Below, piece by piece: positions 9,020-17,325 of a stretch of 64,000 nucleotides of DNA (positions within the stretch are counted from its first letter, which is position 1; every line of letters begins with the position of its first letter). Origin of the DNA: JAHEKB01 sp049115575 (GTDB taxonomy: Bacteria > Bacteroidota > Bacteroidia > NS11-12g > UBA9320). Both the position numbers and the translations under genes were made by a program. The notes below the pieces were generated by a model that saw only the letters and a program-made list of their open reading frames with translations, did no database searches and had not been told where the DNA came from. The DNA is taken from NCBI GenBank assembly GCA_049115575.1, contig JAGDZU010000001.1, forward strand, positions 310,001-374,000, written 5' to 3'.

Positions 9020-9987
9020 TAAAGCTGGAACTCTTGTTTATCTAGAAGTGAACCTTGGTGCAATATTTCAAGTTTGTGTAATCCCGATCGAAAGCTTGCA
9101 TCTTGGCTGAAGTATATAGTCACTATTTGATCGTTGCCATCATAGTCCACGCTTTGCTCTGCACTTACCAATTCGTCACTATCTGTTAAGGACTGAACAT
9201 TATTTGCAAGTACTTCGCCACTGGTCCCTAATATTCTAAATGCTATGTTTTTCTCACCCTTACTCACCAAGTTAGATGCTTTGATTCTAAAGCTTATTTT
9301 TATTTTGGAAATTTTGGACGCTTTATACGATGGAATAGCTTCATCGCCCTTATATCGCAATGGAGTAATGTTTAACTCATTAATTGCTAGCTTCTTAGCA
9401 CCTTCTAAGCTTTGATTCAATACTCCATAGAGGGTTGCAATACTATCCAAAGCATTTCGATTTGTCTGTGCATCCATGCTGTAAACATCTACAGCATTTC
9501 TAGCTATTTCATACAATCGTCTTGATTCATCCAATTCAGCGCTAAACTTGGCATTTTCTTCTTTCAACTTGGCTATTTCTTGCTGTGCACTTGCTAGGGT
9601 GCCATAAGCTTGTGCGCTGCTGCCCTGCGAAGCTCCTTGAGAGATTAAACTAGCAATCTGATATTTACTTTGTTTCAATTCAGCCAATTTTTCCTGGATT
9701 TCTTGTCTGAATTGATCGTTTTCACCGCTAAGCTCTAGATTTCTATTCAAACTGTTTTCCAGATCTGCATAAGTCTGATCTAACTGCCTTTTTAGTGAAT
9801 CTGCTTGTAATTGACTTTGATTGAGAACCGCAAGTAAAGCTTGATTGTCGTGCTCTAAGTTTGCCCCATTTTTAGCGTACTTAAAAAATAGAAAAAGATT
9901 CAAGGCCATGGACAATCCAAAAAGTATGATGAAAAACACCAAACTTCCCTTATTTGACTTTGTCCCGCTATTATCTGAATTTGCCAT
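9016..9987 (-). CDS. membrane-anchored coiled-coil protein, function unknown
   Basis: About 323 residues from the ATG at 9987; the in-frame TTG at 10005 overlaps a -7 box and is rejected as start. A short polar N-terminus (ANSDNSGTKSNKG) precedes one membrane helix (SLVFFIILFGLSMALNLFLFF, about residues 15-35). Residues about 45-160 form a long heptad-patterned coiled coil rich in Gln, Glu, Leu and Lys (for example NQSQLQADSLKRQLDQTYADL). The C-terminal 130 residues are globular and beta-rich (ISKIKISFRIKASNLVSKGEKNIAFRILG region). This topology, tail in the periplasm or cytoplasm after one helix, is common in Bacteroidota hypothetical proteins. No enzyme motif is seen. It ends tail to tail with lysA. 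Confidence 0.6.
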   Translation of the reverse strand: MANSDNSGTKSNKGSLVFFIILFGLSMALNLFLFFKYAKNGANLEHDNQALLAVLNQSQLQADSLKRQLDQTYADLENSLNRNLELSGENDQFRQEIQEKLAELKQSKYQIASLISQGASQGSSAQAYGTLASAQQEIAKLKEENAKFSAELDESRRLYEIARNAVDVYSMDAQTNRNALDSIATLYGVLNQSLEGAKKLAINELNITPLRYKGDEAIPSYKASKISKIKISFRIKASNLVSKGEKNIAFRILGTSGEVLANNVQSLTDSDELVSAEQSVDYDGNDQIVTIYFSQDASFRSGLHKLEILHQGSLLDKQEFQLY

Positions 9988-10002
9988 ATGCTGAATAAAA
10001 TC

Positions 10003-10010
10003 CAAAAATA
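10003..10010 (-). promoter_or_regulatory. -7 promoter box TATTTTTG
   Basis: Exact TAnnTTTG match on the minus strand, ending 15 nt before the ATG at 9987 of the coiled-coil gene. Confidence 0.5.
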
Positions 10011-10106
10011 CTCCTTTATCAAATGGTCAGGATTGGTTTTTTTGCACTTCAAATTCACTATCTGACTAATAAGTGTTGTTTTGCGGTCCGATTGATGTCC
10101 AAATAA

Positions 10107-11093
10107 TTGAGGAAACTGCTGTATAAACTATTGAGATATGAGTACTGGCCATGGTGGGCCCTTTTTATACCACTCATTCCAATGTATCTCTATTCTATTG
10201 TGGTTACTAGAAAGCTTCTTTATTTCACGGCTGTTAATCCAGCCATAGATATGGGTGGATTCTTTGGTGAAAGGAAGAATGAAATCATGGAGTTGATACC
10301 TGAAACTTATAAACCCAAGGAAAAGTTGATTAGGGCCGGAGATGCAAATGCCAGCGAAAATTTAAATGATTTCACTTTACCAGTGTTCTTAAAACCTAAC
10401 ATTGGTGAAAGAGGTTTTGAGGTTGTTGAAATCAATACAGTAGATCAATTCGAAAATTATCAAAACAAGGGTTTTGATTTTGTGATACAGGAAAAGCTTA
10501 ATGAAAAATTGGAATTTGGCTTGTCTTATCATCGATTGAACGGAAGAGGAAAAATTAGTTCGTTGGTTCACAAAGAGTTCATGACCGTGATTGGTGACGG
10601 AGAAAGAACAGTATATGACTTAGTCAACAACAATCCTAGACATCGCTTGTATATGAATATTGTTGAAAAGGAACATGCTGAAAATTTACATAAAGTTCCT
10701 CCAAAAGGAGAAAAACACATAGTTCACATGATTGGCAATCACTCTAAGGGTACACGTTTTGTTAATATGGATCATTTAATCAATGAGAGCTTAACGGCAA
10801 GTATTGATAAACTTGCCAGCAAGATAGAAGGTTTCGACTATGGAAGGTTTGACTTCAAGGTAGAATCAATTGAGGCCTTGGAACAAGGACACATTAAAAT
10901 TTTTGAGTTGAATGGAGTGAGCGCTGAGCCAGGCACCATGTATGATCAAAACAATGTGTTCCAAACCTTTGGGTTACTGTACAGACACTGGAATTACATT
11001 GCGCTCATAGCGAAACAGAACATAAAAAAAGGGGTGAAAACCACCCCTTTAACTAAGTTTATTTATCAGATTTATAATCACTTTTTCACATAG
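10107..11093 (+). CDS. ATP-grasp / D-alanine-D-alanine-ligase-like protein
   Basis: A protein of 328 residues starting at TTG (10107); no upstream ATG is in frame. The N-terminus is hydrophobic and aromatic (YWPWWALFIPLIPMYLYSIV), suggesting membrane association. The rest fits the ATP-grasp fold: FTLPVFLKPNIGERGFEVV holds the nucleotide-binding lysine, FVIQEKL is the hinge, and FDFKVES with IKIFELNGVSAEP carries the metal-binding acidic and asparagine residues. ATP-grasp enzymes form amide or ester bonds through acyl-phosphates. It is not a canonical Ddl: it lacks the N-terminal Ddl domain. Substrate unknown. The 3' end contains a hairpin that reads as a terminator on the other strand, and overlaps the convergent transglycosylase gene by 16 nt. 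Confidence 0.7.
   Translation: MRKLLYKLLRYEYWPWWALFIPLIPMYLYSIVVTRKLLYFTAVNPAIDMGGFFGERKNEIMELIPETYKPKEKLIRAGDANASENLNDFTLPVFLKPNIGERGFEVVEINTVDQFENYQNKGFDFVIQEKLNEKLEFGLSYHRLNGRGKISSLVHKEFMTVIGDGERTVYDLVNNNPRHRLYMNIVEKEHAENLHKVPPKGEKHIVHMIGNHSKGTRFVNMDHLINESLTASIDKLASKIEGFDYGRFDFKVESIEALEQGHIKIFELNGVSAEPGTMYDQNNVFQTFGLLYRHWNYIALIAKQNIKKGVKTTPLTKFIYQIYNHFFT
11024..11050 (-). terminator. intrinsic terminator of the transglycosylase gene, inside the convergent CDS
   Basis: Arms AAAGGGGTG (11028-11036) and CACCCCTTT (11042-11050) pair perfectly, loop 5 nt. On the minus strand the hairpin is followed by seven T, the form expected for termination of the gene ending at 11078. It lies wholly inside the 3' end of the ATP-grasp CDS. 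Confidence 0.75.
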
Positions 11094-11623
11094 GATGGTT
11101 GATCGTATTTAGTCCAGTCTATTTTAGACATGAACTTCTCTTCAAGGCAAGTCCAAGTGGACTCATCTCTCCAGTTTCCTCTACCATAAGCAAAACGTGC
11201 CTGTTTCCAGCTTCCGTAACGCTCATAGTTATAACGCAGGTAGTGAATTCCTACTGCCAAGTAATTTCGTCTTGTTTTACCTCCTGTAAGTTCAAGCTTG
11301 TCATACCAATAATCAAAGGTCTTGTCTATTACCTGGAGGTCTCCCATATCAGTTCCTCCATTGGTGTTTTGAATGTATCTCCATCCACTTTCATTATTTC
11401 CAATTTCGACAACAAGTTCAAATGGAACTCCTACCTCTTTACAAATGGAATCTGCAACTTCAAATACAGATTTACTGGTGTTTTGTTCAACCTGAGCTAT
11501 AGTTTCAATCTGCTCAGAAGGTGATAAAAGGTTCTTTACATACCTTGCAAAACCACTTTTCTTAGCCACAACCAAAAGGCCAGTGATTAAGATGAGTGCC
11601 GCAGCTGTTTTTACTATTTTCAT
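11078..11623 (-). CDS. lysozyme-like lytic transglycosylase (SLT-type), membrane-anchored
   Basis: A protein of 181 residues with an N-terminal signal anchor (MKIVKTAAALILITGLLVVA). The domain starts near residue 52 with a helix (SVFEVADSICKEVGVPFELV) followed by IGNNESGW, where E78 is the likely catalytic acid of the goose-lysozyme/SLT fold. GGTDMGDLQVIDKTF corresponds to the GxMQI-like segment and AVGIHYLRYNYERYG to the following helix. Such enzymes cleave the MurNAc-GlcNAc bond of peptidoglycan, forming 1,6-anhydro ends. It is small, with just the catalytic domain. A promoter box lies about 60 nt upstream, and its terminator sits within the convergent gene. Confidence 0.7.
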   Translation of the reverse strand: MKIVKTAAALILITGLLVVAKKSGFARYVKNLLSPSEQIETIAQVEQNTSKSVFEVADSICKEVGVPFELVVEIGNNESGWRYIQNTNGGTDMGDLQVIDKTFDYWYDKLELTGGKTRRNYLAVGIHYLRYNYERYGSWKQARFAYGRGNWRDESTWTCLEEKFMSKIDWTKYDQPSYVKK

Positions 11624-11686
11624 AACGTTTAGATTAGTGTTCTTTTAATGGAATGTTTAATCTTTAATTATTCTGTTCAGCTTATG

Positions 11687-11694
11687 CAAAAATA
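11687..11694 (-). promoter_or_regulatory. -7 promoter box TATTTTTG upstream of the transglycosylase gene
   Basis: Exact TAnnTTTG match, about 63 nt upstream of the start at 11623. This gene would have a real 5' leader, unlike most others here. Confidence 0.45.
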
Positions 11695-11822
11695 GTGCTG
11701 ACCTGTACTGAGAGGCCTAGATTGCTTTTGCACAAAGCATGACATGTTATGTTTACTGTCTTTTGTAAAACTCTTATTATTAGTTATTTGAGATTTGTAA
11801 ATCATATCAATGTAAATTGTTG

Positions 11823-11842
11823 ATAAGCACAATTGTGCTTAT
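11823..11842. repeat. perfect 20-bp palindrome downstream of trxB
   Basis: ATAAGCACAATTGTGCTTAT is fully self-complementary, 13 nt past the trxB stop codon. It could end trxB transcription, but no T-tract follows on either strand. Confidence 0.6.
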
Positions 11843-11855
11843 TCAATAATTCCCA

Positions 11856-12797
11856 TTAATGGTTATATCCTCTCATTGCTAGATAACGTTCAGCATCCAA
11901 TGCCGCCATACAACCTGTTCCAGCAGCTGTTACAGCTTGTCTGTAGGTCTTATCTTGGGCATCACCACATACAAATACTCCTGGGATGGATGTTTTAGTA
12001 CTATCGGGTTTAGTGATGATATATCCCGTTTCATCCATTTCTAGATAATCTTTGAATATCTCTGTATTCGGTGTATGACCAATGGCTACAAAGAACCCAG
12101 TTATATCAAGTACTTTTTCCTCTTGAGTTTGGTTGTTAATTACCTTAACACCATTTACGGTTTGGTCGCCAAGTATTTCCACTGTTTCGTGATTGAATAG
12201 GACTTCAATGTTTTCAGTGTTTTCCACTTTGTGTTGCATGGCTTTAGAAGCTCTAAAATGATCTTTCCTTACAAGCACATATACTTTTCTGCAAATCTTG
12301 GCTAAGTAGGTCGCTTCTTCTGCAGCAGTGTCTCCACCGCCTACTATAGCCACATCCTGACCTCTATAAAAGAATCCGTCACAAACAGCACAAGCAGAAA
12401 CACCAGATCCATTTAATCTCTCTTCTGAAGGAATGCCAAGCCATTTAGCTGAAGCACCTGTAGAAACAATCACGGTTTCAGCTAAAATTTCTGTTTGGTT
12501 ATCAACGGTTACCTTATGAGTGCCACCTTCGCGGTCAAATTCAACGGATGTAATCATTCCAAACCTTACCTCAGCACCTAACCTCACCGCTTGTTTTTTG
12601 AAATTGTCCATCATTTCAGGCCCCATAATTCCATCTGGGTATCCAGGATAGTTTTCTACATCTGTTGTTATAGTCAATTGACCACCAGGCTGTAAGCCTT
12701 CATAAACAACAGGTTTCATGTCGGCTCTGGCAGCGTAAATAGCTGCTGTATAACCCGCAGGTCCCGAACCAATTATTAAGCATTCTACTTTTTCCAT
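11856..12797 (-). CDS. trxB: thioredoxin reductase
   Basis: A flavoprotein of 313 residues that uses NADPH to reduce thioredoxin in the cytoplasm. The FAD-binding GSGPAG is at residues 11-16, the redox-active pair is in CAVCD (C136 and C139), and the NADPH-binding IVGGGDTAAE follows at about 151-160. The C-terminal FAD motif GVFVCGDAQDKTYRQAVTAAGTGCMAA is complete. Length and domain order match low-molecular-weight TrxB. The start is ATG at 12797, with an exact -7 box (TACCTTTG) ending 18 nt upstream. It stands alone, with a palindrome downstream. No thioredoxin gene is in the window. Confidence 0.95.
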   Translation of the reverse strand: MEKVECLIIGSGPAGYTAAIYAARADMKPVVYEGLQPGGQLTITTDVENYPGYPDGIMGPEMMDNFKKQAVRLGAEVRFGMITSVEFDREGGTHKVTVDNQTEILAETVIVSTGASAKWLGIPSEERLNGSGVSACAVCDGFFYRGQDVAIVGGGDTAAEEATYLAKICRKVYVLVRKDHFRASKAMQHKVENTENIEVLFNHETVEILGDQTVNGVKVINNQTQEEKVLDITGFFVAIGHTPNTEIFKDYLEMDETGYIITKPDSTKTSIPGVFVCGDAQDKTYRQAVTAAGTGCMAALDAERYLAMRGYNH

Positions 12798-12815
12798 AGC
12801 ATCCTAATTCGGGTG

Positions 12816-12823
12816 CAAAGGTA
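12816..12823 (-). promoter_or_regulatory. -7 promoter box TACCTTTG of trxB
   Basis: Exact TAnnTTTG match on the minus strand, ending 18 nt before the trxB ATG. Confidence 0.55.
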
Positions 12824-12881
12824 CTATGAAAATTGAGTTGGAGTATATGTGTTGATGATATGAGTATAGAAGACTCTGATA

Positions 12882-12972
12882 ATGGTAATTGTTATTGGTT
12901 AATTATCTATGGTTAATATGGCTCCGGTTCACCGCTATCGGTTTTTAGTTATCGGTTCTCAGTTCTCAATTC
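12882..12972. repeat. degenerate heptamer tandem repeat overlapping the AraC gene 3' end
   Basis: About 13 successive 7-nt units can be laid out from 12882. The clearest are TGGTTAA (12896 and 12910), TCGGTTT (12938), TCGGTTC (12952), TCAGTTC (12959) and TCAATTC (12966); the best units recur every 14 nt. The array fills the gap after trxB and runs through the stop and last codons of the AraC-type gene. Confidence 0.55.
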
Positions 12973-13779
12973 ATACTGTTTTGGAGTTACTCCGAACTTC
13001 TTTTTAAAGGCCTCTATGAAATGTGAAACATTAGAATAACCCATCTGTTCTGCAATTTCATTGATTTTGTAATTGCGCTCGTCAATTAGACTTTGGGCCT
13101 CATTCATCTTATGATCTTTTAAAAAACTGTGAATAGGTTTAGCGTATATCTCCTTAAAACCAGTTTTTAGATTGGACTCATTTAGGCCTACCATTTTAGA
13201 CAATTCTTTTATTGTTGGTGAGTTTTGTAAATCTTTAAGAAGTAGTTCCTTGGCTTTGCGCACCTTTTCTACATTGTCTTTTTGATTTAGAAAGGGGCAT
13301 TTATACTGAAGCTTGTCCTGCACTGTAAAATAGTAGTTGAGCAACTCAAACTTCTTTGATTCCAATAAAATTGGATTATTGGTTCCAACTATGATGCTTA
13401 AACATTGATTAATTTCTTCAGTATTGCTTGATAGTTTGTGGTACCTGTCTTGGTTAAATATGTCTGTACTGTTAAAGTTGAGTTCATCTACTCCTTTAGA
13501 AACCAAACCATGTAGAACCTCAATAGGGAGTTCTAGTACGGTTAACTGACTGGATTTTTCGGATACAATAGGGAATTCAAAATCACCGTGTTGCTCATAA
13601 AAGAGGTAACTAGAATGAGGAGGCAACGGAAGTGTTCTTCCTCTTCCCATTTCGAATAATACAGTTGAGTCATGCGAGAATAATATGTGTATCACAGAAG
13701 CTTTTATATGAATAGGGCTACTCTCATTTTTATTTAATGGGATACTTTTTAAGTTTATTTCCGCCGTAACTAGCTGCAT
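12949..13779 (-). CDS. AraC-family transcriptional regulator of the uptake operon
   Basis: A regulator of about 276 residues from the ATG at 13779; the in-frame TTG at 13809 overlaps a -7 box. The N-terminal 170 residues form a ligand or partner-sensing domain of the kind seen in PchR-like regulators, with no clear motif. The C-terminal 100 residues hold the two helix-turn-helix motifs: LSKMVGLNESNLKTGFKEIY and INEIAEQMGYSNVSHFIEAF, followed by KKFGVTPKQYE. It is divergent from the HmuY/TonB operon with about 185 nt between start codons, so it most likely controls that operon. PchR-type proteins respond to ferric siderophores or iron supply; the ligand here is not known. The last codons (RTENR) derive from a heptamer repeat. 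Confidence 0.85.
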   Translation of the reverse strand: MQLVTAEINLKSIPLNKNESSPIHIKASVIHILFSHDSTVLFEMGRGRTLPLPPHSSYLFYEQHGDFEFPIVSEKSSQLTVLELPIEVLHGLVSKGVDELNFNSTDIFNQDRYHKLSSNTEEINQCLSIIVGTNNPILLESKKFELLNYYFTVQDKLQYKCPFLNQKDNVEKVRKAKELLLKDLQNSPTIKELSKMVGLNESNLKTGFKEIYAKPIHSFLKDHKMNEAQSLIDERNYKINEIAEQMGYSNVSHFIEAFKKKFGVTPKQYELRTENR

Positions 13780-13806
13780 GATATTCGTCTGTTTTGGATA
13801 TGACTG

Positions 13807-13814
13807 CAAATATA
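13807..13814 (-). promoter_or_regulatory. -7 promoter box TATATTTG of the AraC-type regulator
   Basis: Exact TAnnTTTG match ending 27 nt before the ATG at 13779. The 13815-13964 interval between the divergent genes is AT-rich and is where operator sites would be expected; GGGTATT occurs twice in it. Confidence 0.5.
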
Positions 13815-13964
13815 TTTATAATTAAAAACAACATAAGACATTAAATATCAGGGAGATAAAAGGATTTATACAATTTTTGGGTTTAACTAAATGGGGTATT
13901 TTTTATTCTGATGTGGTTATTTCTTTTTAGGGTATTAATGCACATTTGCATCCAATAATTTAAA

Positions 13965-15164
13965 ATGAAAAAAGTATTACTAATCACTTTCGCACTTGTT
14001 ACCAGCACATTTGCTTTTTCTCAAATGGCAGATAGTGTTGCTACTTCTAACAGCGTTCAAGATGTATTCTACAATTTAAATGATGGTCAGCAGACCAATT
14101 TGGATCGCACTAGTTGGGATATTGCTTTTACTACTAAAGGTTTTGATGTGAGCATAGTCATTAATGAAAATCAAGGTGTAAGCCTTTATAAATATTCCTC
14201 GGATACCTCTGATTGGAATTCTGTAGATACCAATGGCTTTAATTATGCTGCTAATCAATTGTTCAACTCCAATGAAGATTGGTCTCTTGGTGCATTTTGC
14301 AATATGGGAGTTAGTCATCCAGATTATGGTTGGGGTGTATACACTAGCAGCAATCACCATGTATACGGTAGTAAAATTTTTATTATAAAGACTCTTTCCG
14401 AGACTTATCAAATCATGATTAAGGAACTTACCGTTGGAGGTGAATTTAAATTTAAGATTGCGACTATTGGTGGAGGATCTACTAAACACCTGTCAGTTAA
14501 TAAGAACTTGTACAGCAGTAAAGGCTTCTTTTACTATGATTTAGGCACAGAAATGGTGCTAGATGCGGAGCCTGTTAAAAACCAATGGCACCTACTTTTT
14601 ACCAAATTTCATGCAGCAGATCAATCAAACTATCTAGTAAGTGGAGTAAAAATCAATCAGGGATTGGAAGTTGCTGAAAGATCTGGAGTGTCTGTTCTAG
14701 ATAACGATACTAACGGCTTGAATTGGAATTCGAATATTACAGAAATTGGTTACGATTGGAAGACTTTTAATCTCGGTACCTTTAGTTATGATATCACTTC
14801 AGACCTAAGCTATTTTGTGAAGAATGACAGTGGGGATGTTTGGAAAATATGGTTTACGGCTTACGGTGGTGGGCAATACAACTTTAATACAGAGAAGATT
14901 GGTCACAACGCTTCTATAACGAATCCATCGGCCTTAGATGCTAGGGTTTATCCCAACCCATCGCAAGGTTTGCTGTTTATAGACAATAAAGAGACTGAAC
15001 GCGCAACTGTTGAAATACTAAATATGCAAGCACAGGTTATTCAATCATTTACTGTTGGTGCACAAGGCACAACTGAAACTCATTTGGATTTACCTTCTGG
15101 CATTTATTTTCTAAAAATCAGCGCAGGCTTTAAATCATATAGCCAAAGGCTCATCATTGAATAG
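13965..15164 (+). CDS. HmuY-like surface protein with T9SS C-terminal sorting domain
   Basis: A protein of 399 residues: signal peptide (KKVLLITFALVTSTFAFSQ), two HmuY-like halves, and a T9SS type A tail. The first half contains LDRTSWDIAFTTKGFDVSIV and the second GYDWKTFNLGTFSYDI, SYFVKNDSGDVWKIWFTAY. These resemble the beta-fold of HmuY hemophores, which bind heme and pass it to a TonB-dependent receptor. The tail starts at about residue 322 with ARVYPNPSQGLLFI and ends SGIYFLKISAGFKSYSQRLI. It is the first gene of a three-gene operon and overlaps the receptor gene by 8 nt. A near-match box (CACATTTG) ends 16 nt before the ATG. Heme as ligand is inferred from the family; other chelates are possible. 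Confidence 0.72.
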   Translation: MKKVLLITFALVTSTFAFSQMADSVATSNSVQDVFYNLNDGQQTNLDRTSWDIAFTTKGFDVSIVINENQGVSLYKYSSDTSDWNSVDTNGFNYAANQLFNSNEDWSLGAFCNMGVSHPDYGWGVYTSSNHHVYGSKIFIIKTLSETYQIMIKELTVGGEFKFKIATIGGGSTKHLSVNKNLYSSKGFFYYDLGTEMVLDAEPVKNQWHLLFTKFHAADQSNYLVSGVKINQGLEVAERSGVSVLDNDTNGLNWNSNITEIGYDWKTFNLGTFSYDITSDLSYFVKNDSGDVWKIWFTAYGGGQYNFNTEKIGHNASITNPSALDARVYPNPSQGLLFIDNKETERATVEILNMQAQVIQSFTVGAQGTTETHLDLPSGIYFLKISAGFKSYSQRLIIE

Positions 15165-17325
15165 ATTTTTCTATACCGCCATTTTATTATTAGTAAGCAG
15201 CACAGGCTTACTCTACTCGCAAACAACCATCGAGGTTTTCAATGCGAATTCAGGAGAAGTGCTGAACTTTAGCATAAAGATGGGAGACAGCCTTGTTCAT
15301 TCAACAGAAGGTAAACTCATTCTTGAAGTGTTGGAAGAACAAGCGGTTATTATAAGTTCTGAGGGTTTTGATGAACAAGAAAGGTTAATAAAAGATGGGG
15401 AGCATTATAGAGTTTACCTTTTTCCTTCAATCAATCGAATAGGAGAAATAGTTGTTACAGATGTTCACAGCATTAAGAACAGGCATCAAAGTGTTTTAAA
15501 TGTAAGTAGAATTAATTCTAAGAAGCTGGAACAATTGGGTGCAGTGGATCTGCGAGATGCCTTGAGCTTTGAAAACAATATTCGAATCAATAGAGACAAT
15601 GCTCTGGGAACAAGCGGCTTAAGTTTAATGGGAATAGGAGGGAGTAATGTGAAAATTATGGTAGACGGAGTTCCTGTAATTGGTAGGTTGTTCGGACAAT
15701 TGGATTTGGAGCAATTCAACATGGAAAACACAGCCCAGCTTGAAGTTATCAAAGGTCCAATGTCTGTGATTTATGGTTCCAATGCTTTGGCTGGAACGAT
15801 AAACTTAATTTCTAAACACGATTTTAAGGATAGAGCTAGCATAAGAGCAACCTATGAGTCAGACGGTCAGTATCATTTGAGTGGAACTTTTAGCAAGGCA
15901 TTCGGAAAGCAAATGTTGACTTTAAGTGGCGGACGTATGTTATTCGATGGATGGAGCGCACTGGAAGAAGACAGAACCTTTGATTGGATACCTAAAGAAC
16001 AGTATAACGGGAGATTGGCATATGAGTATAGGAATGACAGTTTCAAGCTGCAATACCGCTCAGAAATTCTACATGCTTTTTTGTTAGATAGAGGTAAGGC
16101 ACTGGCGCCCTATGGCGAATTTGCCATTGATCAGAAATATACCAACATTAGACTAGACAATAGTGTAAACGCTTATTGGGAGCGCAAGCACTGTAATCTG
16201 AGTTTGATAGCTGGCCACAATTACTTTAAGAGAAAGAAGCTAAAGTACTATAAAGATCTTGTGAATCTCACTGAACAGTTGATTCCTCTTGCAGAAGAAC
16301 AGGATACTCAAGGATTTAACGCTTATGTATTAAGAGGAATTTATGGTTTTACACATGGTGAGTATGAAACACTACTCGGAGTTGATGCTAACCACGAAAG
16401 GGGCACAGGTAAAAGGCTGTCAGGCTTGGAGAGAGTGCAAACGGATTTAGCACTGTTTACAAGCACAGAAATTAAATTCTCCAAACTCTGGATAGTGAGA
16501 ACAGGTTTGAGGTATGCTTATAATTCCGCTTTTAAATCGCCTCTTATTTATTCGGTTCAATCCCGTTTAGATTTGAATAGATTTCAAATATTGAAAATAG
16601 CATATGGAAAAGGATTTAGAGCGCCCTCTTTAAAAGAACTATATCTTGATTTCTCAGACAGCCGCCACGATGTTTATGGTAATGACCAGCTACAAGCGGA
16701 AACGTCACATTCCTTTACCTTAACTTATCAAAAATTCAGCAAGTGGGATAAATGGCTTTCTAATACCAGCCTCGATCTTTTTTATAATTACATCACAGAC
16801 AAAATAGAGCTGACTGTGCTTGGCCCAACAGAAGCTACCTACAACAACATCAGCACTTATGAAACTATTGGCGGCTCTCTAAACCAAAATTTTAGCTATG
16901 AGCAGTTTAAAATCAACCTCAGTGCCAATTATACAGGTATACGTACCGCTTTAATAGAAGGTGAATCTAGTTATAACTTCTCTCCTCAATATGTAATTCA
17001 ACCTTCATATACTAGCAGTGATGGGAACTTCTCAGTGAATTTATTTTACAACCATTTTGGAAAAATTAGTAGAGTATTCGAAGACAGCAGTTCTGGAGAA
17101 TTAAGTATAAGTCAATTGGCTTCTTATAGTATGTTCGATTTTAGTTTGAATCAGAAGCTGATGAATAAAAGGTTAAATATGACATTGGGGGCTAGGAATC
17201 TTTTCAACGTAGTAAACATTGCAAGTACTATAAGTCAAGCGGCGCATACAGAAAGCAGCAATTCCGTAAGTATAAGCCCAGGAAGAACCATTTTTATAAC
17301 TCTTAGATATGCAATCATTAAATAG
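15157..17325 (+). CDS. TonB-dependent outer-membrane receptor (HmuR-like)
   Basis: A receptor of 722 residues starting at TTG, overlapping the upstream gene by 8 nt, so translation is probably coupled. After the signal peptide (FFYTAILLLVSSTGLLYSQ) comes a short carboxypeptidase-like beta domain (about residues 22-85). The plug follows with LEQLGAVDLRDALSFENNIRI, VKIMVDGVPVIGR and QLEVIKGPMSVIYGSNALAGTINLIS. The barrel fills the rest and includes GKGFRAPSLKELYLDF and a C-terminal aromatic-rich strand. Such receptors import scarce ligands using energy from TonB. Being flanked by two HmuY-like genes, it likely takes up heme or a related iron source. It is shorter than SusC-type receptors, which agrees with a metallophore role. 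Confidence 0.85.
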   Translation: MNRFFYTAILLLVSSTGLLYSQTTIEVFNANSGEVLNFSIKMGDSLVHSTEGKLILEVLEEQAVIISSEGFDEQERLIKDGEHYRVYLFPSINRIGEIVVTDVHSIKNRHQSVLNVSRINSKKLEQLGAVDLRDALSFENNIRINRDNALGTSGLSLMGIGGSNVKIMVDGVPVIGRLFGQLDLEQFNMENTAQLEVIKGPMSVIYGSNALAGTINLISKHDFKDRASIRATYESDGQYHLSGTFSKAFGKQMLTLSGGRMLFDGWSALEEDRTFDWIPKEQYNGRLAYEYRNDSFKLQYRSEILHAFLLDRGKALAPYGEFAIDQKYTNIRLDNSVNAYWERKHCNLSLIAGHNYFKRKKLKYYKDLVNLTEQLIPLAEEQDTQGFNAYVLRGIYGFTHGEYETLLGVDANHERGTGKRLSGLERVQTDLALFTSTEIKFSKLWIVRTGLRYAYNSAFKSPLIYSVQSRLDLNRFQILKIAYGKGFRAPSLKELYLDFSDSRHDVYGNDQLQAETSHSFTLTYQKFSKWDKWLSNTSLDLFYNYITDKIELTVLGPTEATYNNISTYETIGGSLNQNFSYEQFKINLSANYTGIRTALIEGESSYNFSPQYVIQPSYTSSDGNFSVNLFYNHFGKISRVFEDSSSGELSISQLASYSMFDFSLNQKLMNKRLNMTLGARNLFNVVNIASTISQAAHTESSNSVSISPGRTIFITLRYAIIK

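Noticed and set aside
11099..11524. 141-residue frame on the plus strand
   Set aside because: It lies antisense to the transglycosylase gene, has no motif and no promoter box.
12882..12972. CRISPR array
   Set aside because: Units are 7 nt without spacers of constant length; this is a short tandem repeat.
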